From contig NC_073357.2 of assembly GCF_027580225.2 (NCBI RefSeq), positions 41,874,001 through 41,938,000 of the forward strand: DNA of 64,000 nt. The letters run 5' to 3'. Position 1 is the first letter of the stretch; each line of letters starts with the position of its first letter. The translations under genes were made by a program, and so were the position numbers. A model generated the notes under the pieces. It made no database searches. It was not told where the DNA came from and was given only the letters and a program-made list of their open reading frames with translations. Below are positions 44,960 through 58,300 of the stretch, in pieces. The stretch is from Misgurnus anguillicaudatus. Taxonomy: Eukaryota > Chordata > Actinopteri > Cypriniformes > Cobitidae.

Positions 44960-47101
44960 ATTAGTAACCCTGAAATGACACTAAAGAGTTTAAAATGTGG
45001 AAAATAACTGGGCTGATAAACATTAAAATGCATTATATGGATCTGTTATATTTCATCTATTAAGTTTTGGATGTACATATCTATGTCTTTTGATTTAAAG
45101 TGCGCAGTGAACTTTGTTGCCATAAAACTCCTGCTGGTTCTATTCATTTCATATTTGCTCCCGGCTGTCCATGCCTGCCAGTATGGTGGGTGGCGTAAAC
45201 AGAATAGGTCAAGTAACGTTCTGACCTCTATATAGTGGAAAATATTGCTATTGACCAAAACTATCTACAGTATGGTCATATATATTTTTGGTAATGCCGC
45301 CACCCCATATTTTCTTCTAAATCTATCCCCACAGTTTTGAATGCACACAATACAAGCTACTAAAGAAAACACAACAATGCCCCCCATTCGTCCATCACTT
45401 CCAGTGACAATACGCTGCACCCCAAATAGCCCACAGAAGCAGAGAAACCTCCAAGTTAAAAAATTGTCAGGTTTCATGCTGCTCAAAATCTCCCATTTCC
45501 TTTTTGCTTGATGAGCCGCTTGGAGCAGTGCTTTTGAAATCCCCCATTTGTGTGCATGTGGTGACGCACATACTTCAATTCTACTTCAAGACACTTCTGA
45601 GAAACAATGCACTGGCTCACCCTCAACTGTCCCCAAATATAACACACACAGCAGAGTTTTGCACTGAAAGAAAAGCAAATTTTTGGCTCCCTATACGTTT
45701 CAACAGCAGTTGCTCTCCACACGGCCTGGACTTGAGATCCAGCATAAAGAAATGAAGTAATGGTGTCAAATTATTCTAACAAAGAACGTATGTAAAAATA
45801 AATAACGTCAGGGAACACATGATGTCATTTATAGGCAATTGGTTTTTACAGTCCACATTGACACGGTCACTGCTTTTATACTTCCATACGCTGCTTTTCT
45901 TTCTGTTACCAAGGAGAGCCATTCAAACACAGACAGCTGTCAGGTCAACAATCATGCAAATGTCCATCAAAGAAACTGGGTTTGCTTTGGGTTAAGGAGG
46001 CATAAACATAGTGAATGGACAAACTGTCAGGAAACTAAGGTGGGAATGTGCAATTGGAGGTCTTTCCAGCCTTATAATGAAAAGACAGCATTTTGCATAA
46101 TAATCGAAGGAAACATAGTTTGTTTGCTTTTCGTGGGAGTGGTGGGCTTATTTGTATGGGGTGTCTCTAGGTTAAGGCCCCTGTACACCTCACTCTCCTG
46201 GTTGCTCAAAAGGGGCCGGGCTGCTCCATTACAAGCAGGTTTAGTTTTACGACACCAGGCTAACTGTCATGTTAATGAATACTGTCCTGGCCTTTACTGG
46301 GCCCTGTGTCCTTGTGGAAGTGACAAGCAGTGTTCAGCCCTTTACAGTTCCCATTGAAAAGGCCATTACATCCCTACCCCTGCAACAGTTGTAGTGCTAA
46401 TGTTTAACAGCCTAATTAGAAAACGAAGCGGCTGCTTTGCTCAAAAGACTGTCCACCCATCGGCCACCCACAATGTCAGACAGCTGGAAATAATTTCTGC
46501 CTAACTGTAACCTACAAACCCCAACAAACAAGGGTCAACAGGATGCGGACACCCGTGCTTTAAATTAAAACAATTAAAACCTCAGGCTGGACGAGTCCCA
46601 GAACTATTTACAACGGAGCCTGGCAGTGACAGAAAGAGGTCTAAAAAGAACCTTCCTGACACAACAGAATTTACAGAGGTGTGAAATTAACTGCAATTTG
46701 GCATCACGGTGATCCAGGCAAAACTAAAACGCCTTAATGCATTTTGCTAATGCGAATGTGAAGAATGATTCACAAAGACTAAAAGCAATGGGAAAGCTGT
46801 TGCATTAAAGGCAAACAGTCCCGCAAGTGCAATGAAAAGTTTCACTCCACAGTGGTGGCACTGCAAAGCTGGAAGATTCCTCAGGGTGCTGGCTCCAGGA
46901 GTGTGAATGTGTTCACTGATGCAAACCATCATTGACAAGCACTAAACAAAAATGGGCCTAGACACAGGGACAACGGTCCCCTTGTGTCACATTCTGTTAA
47001 GTATTTTTTTCACACTTTTCACATTTTCATACATATATAGACAATAATATTTTCAAGAGATATAGACAATCATACAGAATTATATAATTATATATGATGT
47101 T
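44960..47101. other. Non-coding stretch, presumed cdh11 5' intron
   Basis: No gene supported. A 172-codon frame at 45839-46357 begins with TTG, not ATG, and has no recognisable domain. Sequence at about 45150-45430 has the composition of a repeat, but I cannot define ends. Confidence 0.5.
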
Positions 47102-47131
47102 TACAATGAGAAAATTACGGTAGATGTAGCC

Positions 47132-47211
<80 letters not shown>

Positions 47212-47255
47212 CACAGTAATTTTATGGCTACATCTACCGTAATTTTCTCATTGTA
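47102..47255. repeat. Perfect 32-bp inverted repeat around a TA microsatellite
   Basis: The arms TACAATGAGAAAATTACGG...GTAGCCAT (47102-47133) and its exact reverse complement (47224-47255) flank a TA run of about 73 bases (47134-47206) plus a short spacer. The outermost bases are TA on both sides, as would fit a Tc1/mariner-type duplication, so it may be a 150-bp MITE with TA expansion in its loop. Confidence 0.85.
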
Positions 47256-50200
47256 TGTCCTTCTTTGCATCTGCAATCATTTCTAATCACAGATAACTCA
47301 TGGCCACTTTCAAAACTTTCTACTTTTCAGTGATGCCGGCTAAGTTTAGACTATGAACAGTTTAAAGCGCTAGTCTCTGAGCTCTCGCCGGCAAGGGAGA
47401 GGACTGAATCCACCATTGTAGCTGGCTGATAAAGAGATTAGGGCACTGTGAAAGGAGGCGGGACAGCATCTCCCTGCATCTGAGATGCTTAGCTGAAAGG
47501 CCCATTGTAGGCCCAGTACACATCCTGCCTTCCCAGAGCACTTGACAACCAAAACAGCCAACAACAGAATTCCTGTGTCAAACAAAACGCTCCTTGTCTA
47601 CCCAAAGGTTTATCTGCCTCATTTACAAATGTATGCCTTTGTGACCAAACCGCTTCCCATTAACCGAAGGCACTAGAATGAGAGCTAAATAAATTATTCA
47701 CTCATTTCATGCCATTTTTGATGATCTCGGGTTTAAAAGGAAAATGACATAAATAGCGTTTAGAGAGATGGACCGACTGAATGGCCCTCTCTCAAAAAGT
47801 CAATAAGAAGGAAATCCAGAACATGTGCTGGGATTGTTCCTCTCCTCTTTTGAATGTTCTTTCAATTTAGCCTAAAAATTTGATTAGCATATCACGTCAA
47901 AAGAGTTTATACATTATAAAACACCAGATGTTCCAATCAAATTGAGTTCATACATATTTTTTTATTTCAAAAAAATAATTATTCATCTGTATTGATTTAG
48001 TTGCAATTTCCCTCTAAGGAAATGAGGTCTTCAGATTGTTATATTTGGATAAATACATATAATCAATCATGCATCTTTTCCTATTATAATTCCCTGTGAG
48101 GTATAAAAGAGAAGATAAAATCATTTACATATCTTTTCAAGTCTTTGGATTTTGGCAGAGAAAGGTCCGCATCATACACTAGATCCGTGGCCCTGTTTGG
48201 CTAAAGTAAACAAACTACTGATTACAAATCCCTGAGCTTGTTTTTGTATGATAAATTATCTGCAGCAGATTTCCAGCCAAAAGTTAAGATGAGGCCTTGG
48301 AGATCGTGGATACAAGGCTATAATGCCAAGGACTATGCACTGTCTGAAAGGATATTATTGTATGAGGGCACAGGCTAATATTCGTACAGCCTGGAAGCCA
48401 CATCCTTCGACAGAAATCTTTCCCACCGGTTAAACCAATTTCTTTTAAAAACTTTTTGATGATCTGTTCAATAAACCTAGTTTGGGATCTTGAAAATAGA
48501 ACTGCCTTTACTTCCAGTCTTTCCCCTGTTCTTCTGCTAACTGAGTTGTAATTACCCTGCTTGTTATTCAATTTTGACAAAGCCCCAGTGGTGCTAGATG
48601 TGGATCCCTTGTTTTCTCTGAGAGAAGCAGCCAAAAGCTAGCGCTGTGGCCAGGTCTTTAGAGAAGCTTGCCCATCAGATGGTCAGTGGGATGGAACATA
48701 GCCTAATTCTTTACACACCATTGTGTCAGCTTAGGGATTAAATGGATGAATATTTTATCAGGGCCACTGAAAATGGCCAGGACCACACAAAACCTAAACG
48801 CTAAACACGGGAGGCGATCGGTTATGTCTCTCTCCGTCTCTGTCGAAAGAAATGACCGTGTCATTTGAAGGCTAAACAAACAACAAAAGGATACAAGCAA
48901 ACACAAAGCCGTGTTGAAAAGAAAGATCCTCTGTGCCCATCTATAACACTACACATCACACATGTCAAATTCATTTTGTTTTGCCGGATTTTTTCTGTCT
49001 TTCATCAGATAAGAAAAAGGGCTGGTAGAGGGCGGATGAGTGACAGAAAAAGGCTGATGAGGAGGTAATACAACATGAAAAAAGCTCAAGTTATGGCTGA
49101 CTGGAGATCAGTGCGGTTGGCAGAGATAGAGGGAGCAAGCGAGTGGGCAAGAGTGATGAAGAGAAATAAGAGATGACTGACTGAGATAGACAGGGAAAAG
49201 TTCAGACTCTTTTTTTCGCAGCCTGTCTGACATTTACAGGGCCTGTTTGGGGGAATGAAGCTGGAGGAATCTCTTGACCTCCACTTCATTACAAGCCCAA
49301 AAGACCCTCCACCGCATTAAATATTGAGAACAGGTGAGCAGCTCTGAGGAAATACAGCAGACTAAAAGGACAGCAAGCAATGAGAGATCCAGTGAACTGT
49401 AAGAACAACGATGCACTTTACCTCCCCCTGTCTGCAGCAAGCTTCAAAACCAATTTCATGCCTCATGTCTTGAACTGAGCTAATTTTTACGAGATTTACT
49501 TTTATCAATTCGTTTCTGAATATCGGTAGAAGCAATTTTCATTATCCTTAAGTAGGATGCTATAAGCTAATTGAATGTTGCTACAAAAGCTTACATGCTA
49601 GCAAAGCATAAGAGACAACTAACCAAAGAGACAAATACCAGGCATTAGCCGTTGTTATCATGCCTGGCACTCACCGTTTCTTTGGCTTTTCTTTGTGTTC
49701 TGGTAATTTATGCGCAGCTAAGGCGACAGATAAATATTTAAAGACAGAATGACGCTGTGATGTACGTGTTGTGTAAAATGACAACGATCAAGTTGTTATT
49801 TCAGGTGTGTTCCTCCTGTTCCTTCATTATATTCAAAGACTTAATTAGGCGAAAGAACAATGAGTATACATCTCAGGGAAAAGTTTAATTGCGGTGCATC
49901 ATGCATTGCCAACAGCACAGAACAGGATAAAAGGAAGAGAGCTGGTGTAAGTATTAGCGTATTATGCAAATGCATCACCATATGCCACCAGATAATGAAC
50001 CCTATGTACATAACGCTCAGATTGCTACAGTTGTAAATTAAAAGATGTTCGTTCACTCTCAGTAGGAAAAGGAAGGTGAGCATGTGATGCATTCCTGTTG
50101 CCATGCTCTTTCTGATCCCTCTATTGTTTTTCGGTTTACATAGAACATTAGTGATTGCGCACTGTGGCTGTGCTGGGCCTAAACGGGGTAACCCAACAAT

Positions 50201-50919
50201 TAGCTTTATTGCAGATGCAAAGAAGGAGTAATGGAGCGTGTCATTGCAGATCAGTTCATCTGCCCACCCCTTTCCCGCTCTAAAGGAAAGAACTGCAAAC
50301 CTGTGCAAACCATCAGCAGCTTTAATACAAGACGGGTGTCTGGCCTCACAAATTTTAAGCAAGTATTCATTGACCAGCAGGAAGACCACATGCATGGATC
50401 TGGTAGTGCAAGGAAAACCATATCGGGGCACCCACATTTTATTGTATGTATACAGGATTTTTTTGCTTCTAGTATTTGACATCACGCCATGACATCAGCA
50501 GACACATAAACGAGTTTCTTGACTCCTTTATTGGTTTATTTTTGGAAAAGAAGGCATTTCTGTCGTATGATTACATTATAAGGAAAAGGTTACATGTTTC
50601 ATGTCTCATTGTGCAGTGTGAAAATGGGTTCAGTATAATGCTATCAGCTTTTTTCCAGCCAGGCAAGCCCGAGAAAAGAGTCAAGCCTATTAGTGCTCAT
50701 ACACCTAAGCCACATCACTTACGAACAGTGCTTTCTTTCTAAAGGTCACCTGCTGGAGGAAACAGCAAGAATGTGTATTTTCTGATCACTGGAACAAAAT
50801 TATATATTAAAAAAAAGGTATTTTAATGACTATGGGGAAAAGCAGTGACAAATTTAGCAAGGTTTAATATAAAAAATTTTAGGAATATTACATAATAGGT
50901 GCGTGTTTATGTTTGTAAG
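47256..50919. other. Non-coding stretch, presumed cdh11 5' intron
   Basis: No gene supported. The largest open frame in the window (minus strand, 49841-50482 from its first ATG) has no recognisable domain and overlaps open frames on the plus strand. At 49960-49980 ATTATGCAAATGCATCACC contains a perfect POU octamer. I saw no transposon ends here. Confidence 0.5.
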
Positions 50920-51435
50920 CAGCCCAGTTTCACGAAAATTTCGCTATATAGTCACATACATTTTTTATTATTTTTTCGTGATATTATCACGAATTTCTGC
51001 GTTTTTTCGTGATTGTATAACAAATTCCTGTTTTCGTGTGATTATCACGTATTGGTTACTCAACTGTTTTGTCCTATTTTCTTACCACTGTCGCTTCGGT
51101 CTAGGGTTAGATTTATATTAAATTACATCCCTACCCAAACCCAACTCTAACCCTAACGCCAGGTGACATATAAAAAAATAAATCAGAAAAAAATTGTATA
51201 AACCAATACATAAAGTGACATTCTAATGCAAACACCAAATCTAACCCTAAACTGAAGCATCAATGGTTTGAAAATAGGGAAAAGCAGTTGAGTAACCAAT
51301 ACGTGATAATCACACGAAAACAGGAATTCGTTAAACGATCACAAAAAAACTCGGAAATTCGTGATTATATCACGAAAAAAGAATGAAAAATGTACATGAC
51401 TATATCACGAAACCTCGTGAGACTCGGTAGCAGCA
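50920..51435. mobile_element. Foldback element with CGTGA-rich arms, copy 2
   Basis: The left arm has TTCACGAAAATTTCG, TTTTCGTGATATTATCACG, TTCGTGTGATTATCACG. The right arm has the inverse set, ending CACGAAACCTCGTGAGACTC. The core GTTTTGTCCTATTTTCTTAC, GGTCTAGGGTTAGATTTA, CCCAAACCCAACTC matches the element at 5779-6255 closely, but the arms differ. Confidence 0.65.
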
Positions 51436-54400
51436 AGAAAGCTGAATACATTTAGAACAAATGCATTAAATAATTATAGCCATATTATATGTTGGTAAAA
51501 TGCAAATATATAAATGTCTGCAATCATTACGCCACCAAACATGCACTAGGTCGATTCGTTTTTTAAATATATACTGTACATTAGCCATTGAAAGCCATCT
51601 ATAAAAGAATACCGAATAAAATAGTCAAAGAAAGGTAAGTTACATCATGGTCTTCAAAGGCTAAAAAGCAATATGATGATATGGTGCTAGATCAAAGAGT
51701 GGCCTTGACATCAGAAAAAGGTATTTCTACTCTGCTTTTGACAAAATCTACTTCGGCTCTGACACTTTAGGCCATCCAGAGTAAATGGAGAATATTAAGA
51801 AAGAGGCATTTTTAATTCAGTACGCTGAAGCATATCCAGACTGAATATCTAAATATCTGAATATCAGACCTGCATCATCAACTGGGTTCACACAGACAAC
51901 AGTTTGTTTTAATATTCACATATCACAGCAGCTCTCATTAAAAACATACAATTAGCTGAACATCAAATGATGGTTCATACCAATTGATCATCAGATATTT
52001 CTGAATCAATAAGAGTTGAAGTTAGGCAATACCTCTCTGGTACTGCATCAGATAATGATTGAGTAATGGTTTGCCATTGCACCGCCTTGTAAAGCAAAGC
52101 ATTAAAAAAATGAAAGGAAGAAGAATCATCCCCTGCTCTAAAAGTTACCATGTATAAAGGCTGTGTGATTTTTTGCTTTGCTAATTGCTGCTTATAAGGG
52201 TGAATGAATGTATTCCATGCACCCACACAGTGATTAGTACAACCACGTTCGGCATGAAGGGTGCTTTGTATAAATGAAGCTATAATTCTCCACTGTGTCA
52301 AATACTCTATTAATAATTCTTTGAGGGGATTTTTGAAAACCAAATGCATCCAATTTATTCTTCTGTTGTCATTGCGTATTTTATCCACCGTATTTTAAAG
52401 TGGTAATTGTAGACTCTCTTTATTACTCTTTGTAAAACCACTATAGAGGTAAAGAGTCATGCCCCCAAATAAGTTACACTCATATTTACAAACCTGATGG
52501 CTGGGTTTAAATTAACCTATGCTGGGTTGGTGTAGCCCATGGTTGGGTCGAATATGGACTATTTCTAAGTTAATATAATCCAATGTTCGGGTTTGTCCAT
52601 TTTTACCAAATCATGAAACAACGCAGCATTTTAAAGACTATATCAAAAAGCCAATTGATAATTTTAACCAATTCGAACAAAGGAAAGAGCTCTTACATAG
52701 CCACCCGTTGGAAAAATGTTATTTATGTGTTTCAAGGTCACTAACAGATGGCATGACATTCCTCCACTAGAGACAGTTGGCATGAAATCCTTGGCCCTGT
52801 CCAGGCGCCAATATAATCATCATTATTTTAAGCCTGAGTAGAAACCACTACAATAAAAGCATACAGCTGTCATAAAAGATACAGAGAGACACAGACAGTT
52901 TCCTTAGATTATTTTCATACTTTACGGTAATTAACCTTCCCTTAGCGAAGCTAATTAATTTGCAAAAGTACTGTTTGTCTGAACATCGCTTTACTTTAGC
53001 GTAAAAAAAAACTTTGGAAACCTGAAATAAAATACTGCCTTGCAGAATACAGTTTCCTCGTTCATTTCTGACTAAAATTAAACTCGGATTCTTCTGCCTT
53101 GCTTGTATATAGCTGAAAACTGGCTCTGGGAGTAGCTCCACCGGTCAAAATAACAAATGCCTATATTTGTTGAAAATGACTGAGCTTCTTCCTCCATCGA
53201 CCCGCAGTCATGTGGGACCGAAGCGGTGCAGCACCCAACACAATGCGGTGCAAGATATCCAGGGCTTCATTTTTTTCTCCCTTCACACAACTCCAAGGTG
53301 GTAATGTGACACCAAAGGTAACAGGAGCCACTGACTAGAAAGATGTTAATCCTGACAAAGTGCCACGGCATTAGCCAGAGCCTCTGTTAGATTGAATTCT
53401 GCATCCCTGGGGAGCATGGGCAACACAGACGGTGGCGCTCAATCTTTTTGAGTGGTCCTCCGAGACAAAACTGTGGTAAGCAAACAGGACTGAAAAGTAC
53501 AACAGCACCCTCTATTGAATGCCTCTAAGCATAGGATCCTTCATGCATTATTACAACTCAGTTATATATACACAATTACCCCTTACCATTGCTCTTTAAA
53601 TGCTGGTGAATTGTATTGTTGGAAAAAGGAAAACTGGGTTTAGCTTTTGCTAAATTGTAGTAGCCTACACATCCCATATCTTTTTTGTAATTGGGCCTAA
53701 TGGTGAAATTAAACTGCCTCAGAGTCACAGATAATCTTAGTAGCATATCATATTGGCTCTTTCATCATTTCTAAACAGCATATATGTTCAAAATGGTCTG
53801 GGGGCACAACATAAAGCTAATTTATTCATGTAAAATTCATGTTATGAAGACTTTTCACGGCCTTTTCCACAACAGTCCAATTCGGGTACCTCTAATCCAG
53901 TATAATAATAATACAAATACTCACACTGTTTGCTCACTGTGTCCCACATCTTACAGCTGATATGACCGATAAAGGATTATGCTTAATGATTCATAGTTTG
54001 ATTCTCACACCGGGGAGTAGGCTATATGATGTTTTAATACCCGGAGAGCTGTTCTCTCTCTGCACCCTCACGACTTACTCCCCGCCGAGCGTGAGCTCCG
54101 TGAATGCTGACTGGTTTATAGATTCATCAGCGCGAGGCGACTCGTTCATTCTCGTTTTTATGTAACGTTTCCGTTCACACACTAAAAATGATGCAGGAAA
54201 AAGACTCACGACTTCTACCTAAATGTTGTCTTTGCTGGTGTTCACGCTTTAAGTTCTTGGTTAAATAAAAAATAAATTGCAATGAAGCCAGACTGAATCA
54301 TCTTTTTTTTAATAATGCGGCATGTAAACTCTCAGGGCATTATGAGACAACGGCATAACCTATCGTGCCAAAGTAACAAAAAATAAACAAAAATGATTTA

Positions 54401-55203
54401 ATCCTAGCACTTAGAAACGTATGATCGGTTAAATGTGGGTTATTTCTGCAACGATCTTATATCCAGTACACCCCACCTGTATTTGAAAAACTTAGCTATC
54501 GTTTTTATGGTCAAGCTTAGTGAATCCCTTACGCATCCTCGCCACATCGTAGTGATCATCAAGCTCAAAACTAAAAGTTGAGCTGGTCACTGTGACATCA
54601 GCAACATAGTCCAGCAATACCGATGAAATGTCATCTTGCGCGTTAACATTTACAAACGACTGCGTGCATGCTTTGTAATACGCGTGCGGTTAATTCAAAA
54701 GCGCTGTCTGCGGAAGAATAAAAAAGGACTTCAGGTGAACCCGACCTGTCCTCTCTATTCCCCTGCAGATAACTCTTTACCGACCACCGCTGACATGCTA
54801 CGTACTTCTAACTATTGCTTTCTTCAAAAACGCTACAACACTGGTAAAAGCATCATCACTCCCTACCTTTGAACACTTCCAGACACGACACCGGGTGTCC
54901 AGGGTTGCTCCCAAAAGCGGTGTCACTTCTGTTTGAACAACAATCAACATCCAACGCCAGCAGTCTGGAGTGATAAGGTCCTTCTAGGCAAAGTCCTCTC
55001 CCGAAATTGAATGGAAAAACAAGGAAAGCCACTGGAATTTTGTTTATTCTTCAGGAAGTAGTCAATGAAGACTGGTCAAATAAAACTGAGGTATCTCCAA
55101 GATCAGTCAGGTGCAGCTGCTGTGAAGCACACGATCTCTCTCCTCCTCCAGCAGTCGGAATGATGGTGACCGGTGAATGTAACGCAAGCAGGAGGTGTCT
55201 TAC
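51436..55203. other. Non-coding stretch next to the candidate first exon
   Basis: No gene supported. A degenerate GCTGGGTT-type MITE lies at about 52495-52620. CpG density rises from about 53950 toward 55350, which is part of the reason for suspecting a promoter there. Confidence 0.5.
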
Positions 55204-55355
55204 CGCCGATGACTGACTGAAGTCAAGCCTCCTTTTCTCCCCAATGTTTCCAGATGCAAGCAGTTTCTCATCTGTCCTGTCTCGCGGTTCCGTCTGAAGC
55301 GAGCGGCCAACGCAATTGTAAAACCGGCCTCTAAAATCCTCATCCAATCAAAACA
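55204..55355 (-). promoter_or_regulatory. Candidate non-coding first exon or promoter of cdh11 (tentative)
   Basis: The coding exon at 20124 begins with a splice acceptor, so a non-coding exon must exist at higher coordinates. Here the minus strand has a donor GTAAGACACC (intron would start at 55203), a GATTGG (inverted CCAAT) motif near 55344-55350, a T-rich TATA-like stretch near 55383-55392, and locally raised CpG density (about 55280-55330) in an otherwise CpG-poor region. The start site is a guess. No sequence match links this exon to cdh11, and other positions in the 35-kb interval are possible. Confidence 0.3.
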
Positions 55356-58300
55356 GGCGGATGAAAGCTAACCCCCACCAGGGAATAAAAACCCAGTCGT
55401 GGATTAAACCACGATATTTTGACCATTTTTTCAGTGAGGGATAGAGTTCCAAAAATTAAAAGTCGTTTTATTGCAGCTCTATAGCTACGTTAATTTTTTC
55501 TATTTAGTTAATGATCTAATTTCTAAGCAAATTAATGCATGGCACTTTTTGATAAATACATACATTATGTTTATTTAGTTAATTTATTTATTTTTATTAA
55601 AACAGATTACAATTAAACCAACCTGACTGCTGTTATTCTCTAACAAAACTATCAAATTAACATAAACTATATAATAGAAAATATGTTGAAAGCACACACA
55701 ATGTCAATTCACATTTGAACGATGCTTTTATCTAAAGAAACTTACAACGCTTTCAAGCTAAACATTATTTTTATAGTGTGTTTCCTGTCATCAAACACAA
55801 CTTGCAAACACAAGTTTCTACCAGTACAGCTACATGAGCAGTTTTGGAAAGAGGTCTTTATATTTTAGGACCACTACTCTGGTCATCATGTCAGAGCTTA
55901 ATTGTAGGTTAGGTTAGTAATTATGGTATCCATTACTGGGCTGCTAATTGAAATGTCTACTCTTTTACTATTGTGCTTTGTTGACTGAATTGGTACTCTG
56001 CTGAAATTGCATTTTGACCCACTTGTTTCCATTTGACTTTGACAGGAAAGTCTCTTTTCAGTAAATGCGGATAATGGTAAAAATTACAGCTTACATTAAA
56101 ATCAGATATAATATAGTTATCCAGAATCCAGTTTAATGTCTATCAAGCGAAATGCAAAGCGCTCAGTTTAGACTGAAAGTTCAATAATGTGATTTTTTTC
56201 TCTCTTTCTTGTCTCTGCAACAATGTTGTAATAAATGAAGACAACACTGAATGTTTGCTAAACAAATTGGTTTCCTTGGGCGTATTTATGAACTCAGGTT
56301 TCAAAGTCAGACTCTCGGATTGATGAAAGCATAGCGGTCTTCATTACGAGAAGCTTCTGGTCATATTCGGCCCGAGCTCTATTCCTGTCTTAAGAGCAAA
56401 AAGTCTCAAACATGATCCGTTCTCCATCAGCCATTTGGCTGGGGATATAGCGAACAATCAATTCAGTCAGATTATTAGCCCGTCTAATAATTGAATTGAG
56501 CTGTCGCTGGGGTAATGGATTCACTGCTCACATGGTGTTTCAGCCAAGACTGGTTTAAAGAAGTGTGTGGGAGAGATAGAGAAGTAGCAAAGGAGGGCGG
56601 GGTGTGTATAGAGGAATAGAGACCACATTACATTGTCAGTGATACCTCAGGATGGCACAGCTATCAGATCCATGTCAGTTTTTAATCGGTTGCCTTGAAG
56701 GCACAAATTAACCATCACGTAAGGAATACATCTTGCTGCCTCTTTCTAAATCACAATTGCAAGTATCAACTTACAATTTTACATCTAAAGAGATATTGTT
56801 GCAACTCCCTCTGGAGAATTCCATGGCACATTTAACAAAGTCTGTCCTATTAAATTTACACCAGAGATTATATCTGGCAACACTGTTTTGGAACACATAA
56901 TAAAATCTGTCACGACATCAATAAATGTTCCGAAAAGCATATTGTTATAGATATTCTCAAAAAATGAACACGTCTTTTACTGTTCATTCACACAAACAAC
57001 TGACTGCCAATATCTATTTCATGGTCTTACTGGGGCACAGTTGGGTATACAAATCAGACACTCATGCCAATGTGCATCCGAGTAAAACACAAACAAAAGC
57101 CGGCTCAGATTCCAGCACACATTACAACTATTATTACCACCATCTCTGTTGTTTTGACTGCAAAAAAGTAGAAAATAGCCAGACACATGCACTCTTTGAT
57201 ATAATATCCATTTTGTCTAACCCTATTTTAATCCATTACTAGACACTGATATCTGCCGGTGGATCAGAGGGCCGGTGGGGGTCTCCGTACAGAGCATGGA
57301 GAGAGGCTGATTACTCGCTCTGTAGCAGCGGGAGTTCAAATGAAAGAAAAACAGAACAACCCCAGTCACAGTAATGTAGTGATACATCTGACACCTTATC
57401 AGTTGGAGGTGATCATCAGAGAGAGCACTCTTTATTTTCTTTTAGAGATCCTCCACTGATATGGCTGTGGGTGAGGTGGTGCCTTTATACTTTAGGGGAT
57501 TTTGGTAGCACAGGGTCTCCCGTTCATTATCAGGTCACATATCACATCAGACTAGACATGGATACACTGCTGGTGAAAAGTGAAAAGCACCTCTTCATCT
57601 TGGATACTTCACCACGACTCTTTTCCTTACTTGTGATCTACGACCTATGTAGACTATGGTTTAAAACCAGAAAAAACAACAATAAGAAGAGTTACACAAA
57701 ACATGCCAGGAGCTTCATCTTCATAATGAACCTTGTCGCTCTAAATGGAAAATATACAAGCAGAGGAAGCCCTATGAATAATTTAATGAGGAAATCACGA
57801 AGAAGGCCTTCGCATTACTGCAAATGATTACTTTTTTCTGCTGATACAAGTCTTTATGATGAAACTGGCTAATTGGTAGTGCAGCTGGCTGACAGTTTCA
57901 TTCTCAGGCATGTACGCTAATACGAAAAGATTTCAATAGTGTCATTTCTGAGACAGTAAATCCTTTGTTTCTTGAAAGACACACACGTTCTAAATTAGTA
58001 AATAATTGGTATTTTTGTTACAAGAATTGTACTAGCACACTGCGAGCCCCATGCAACCTAAAACAAATGTTTCAATATAAAATATATCTAGCAGTTTCCT
58101 TTCTTTTATGCAAGTCAAGCTAAAGTAACACCTAAATCTAGTCTTTCACGCTATTGACCTAAATTGAAATAGTTAAAAGTTATGCAAGCTTTAGACAGTT
58201 GACTTGATTAGTCCATGCAATGAGTGGATCATCCATATTTGAGCAGGAAAACCATTGGCAGATATAGCAGATATAATTGAATGGGGTTCTGCTCCACCAG

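Noticed and set aside
45839..46357. 172-codon plus-strand frame
   Set aside because: It starts with TTG, has no recognisable domain and no splice or promoter context.
50970..51160. Interstitial telomere repeat
   Set aside because: CTAGGGTTAG and CTAACCCTAA occur only once or twice as part of the foldback core and do not form a tandem array.
54490..54690. Minus-strand open segment with SFELDDHYDVARMRKGF and an acceptor-like site upstream at about 54712
   Set aside because: A stop lies between the acceptor-like site and the open frame, and no family is recognised. About 60 open codons is within chance for 64 kb.
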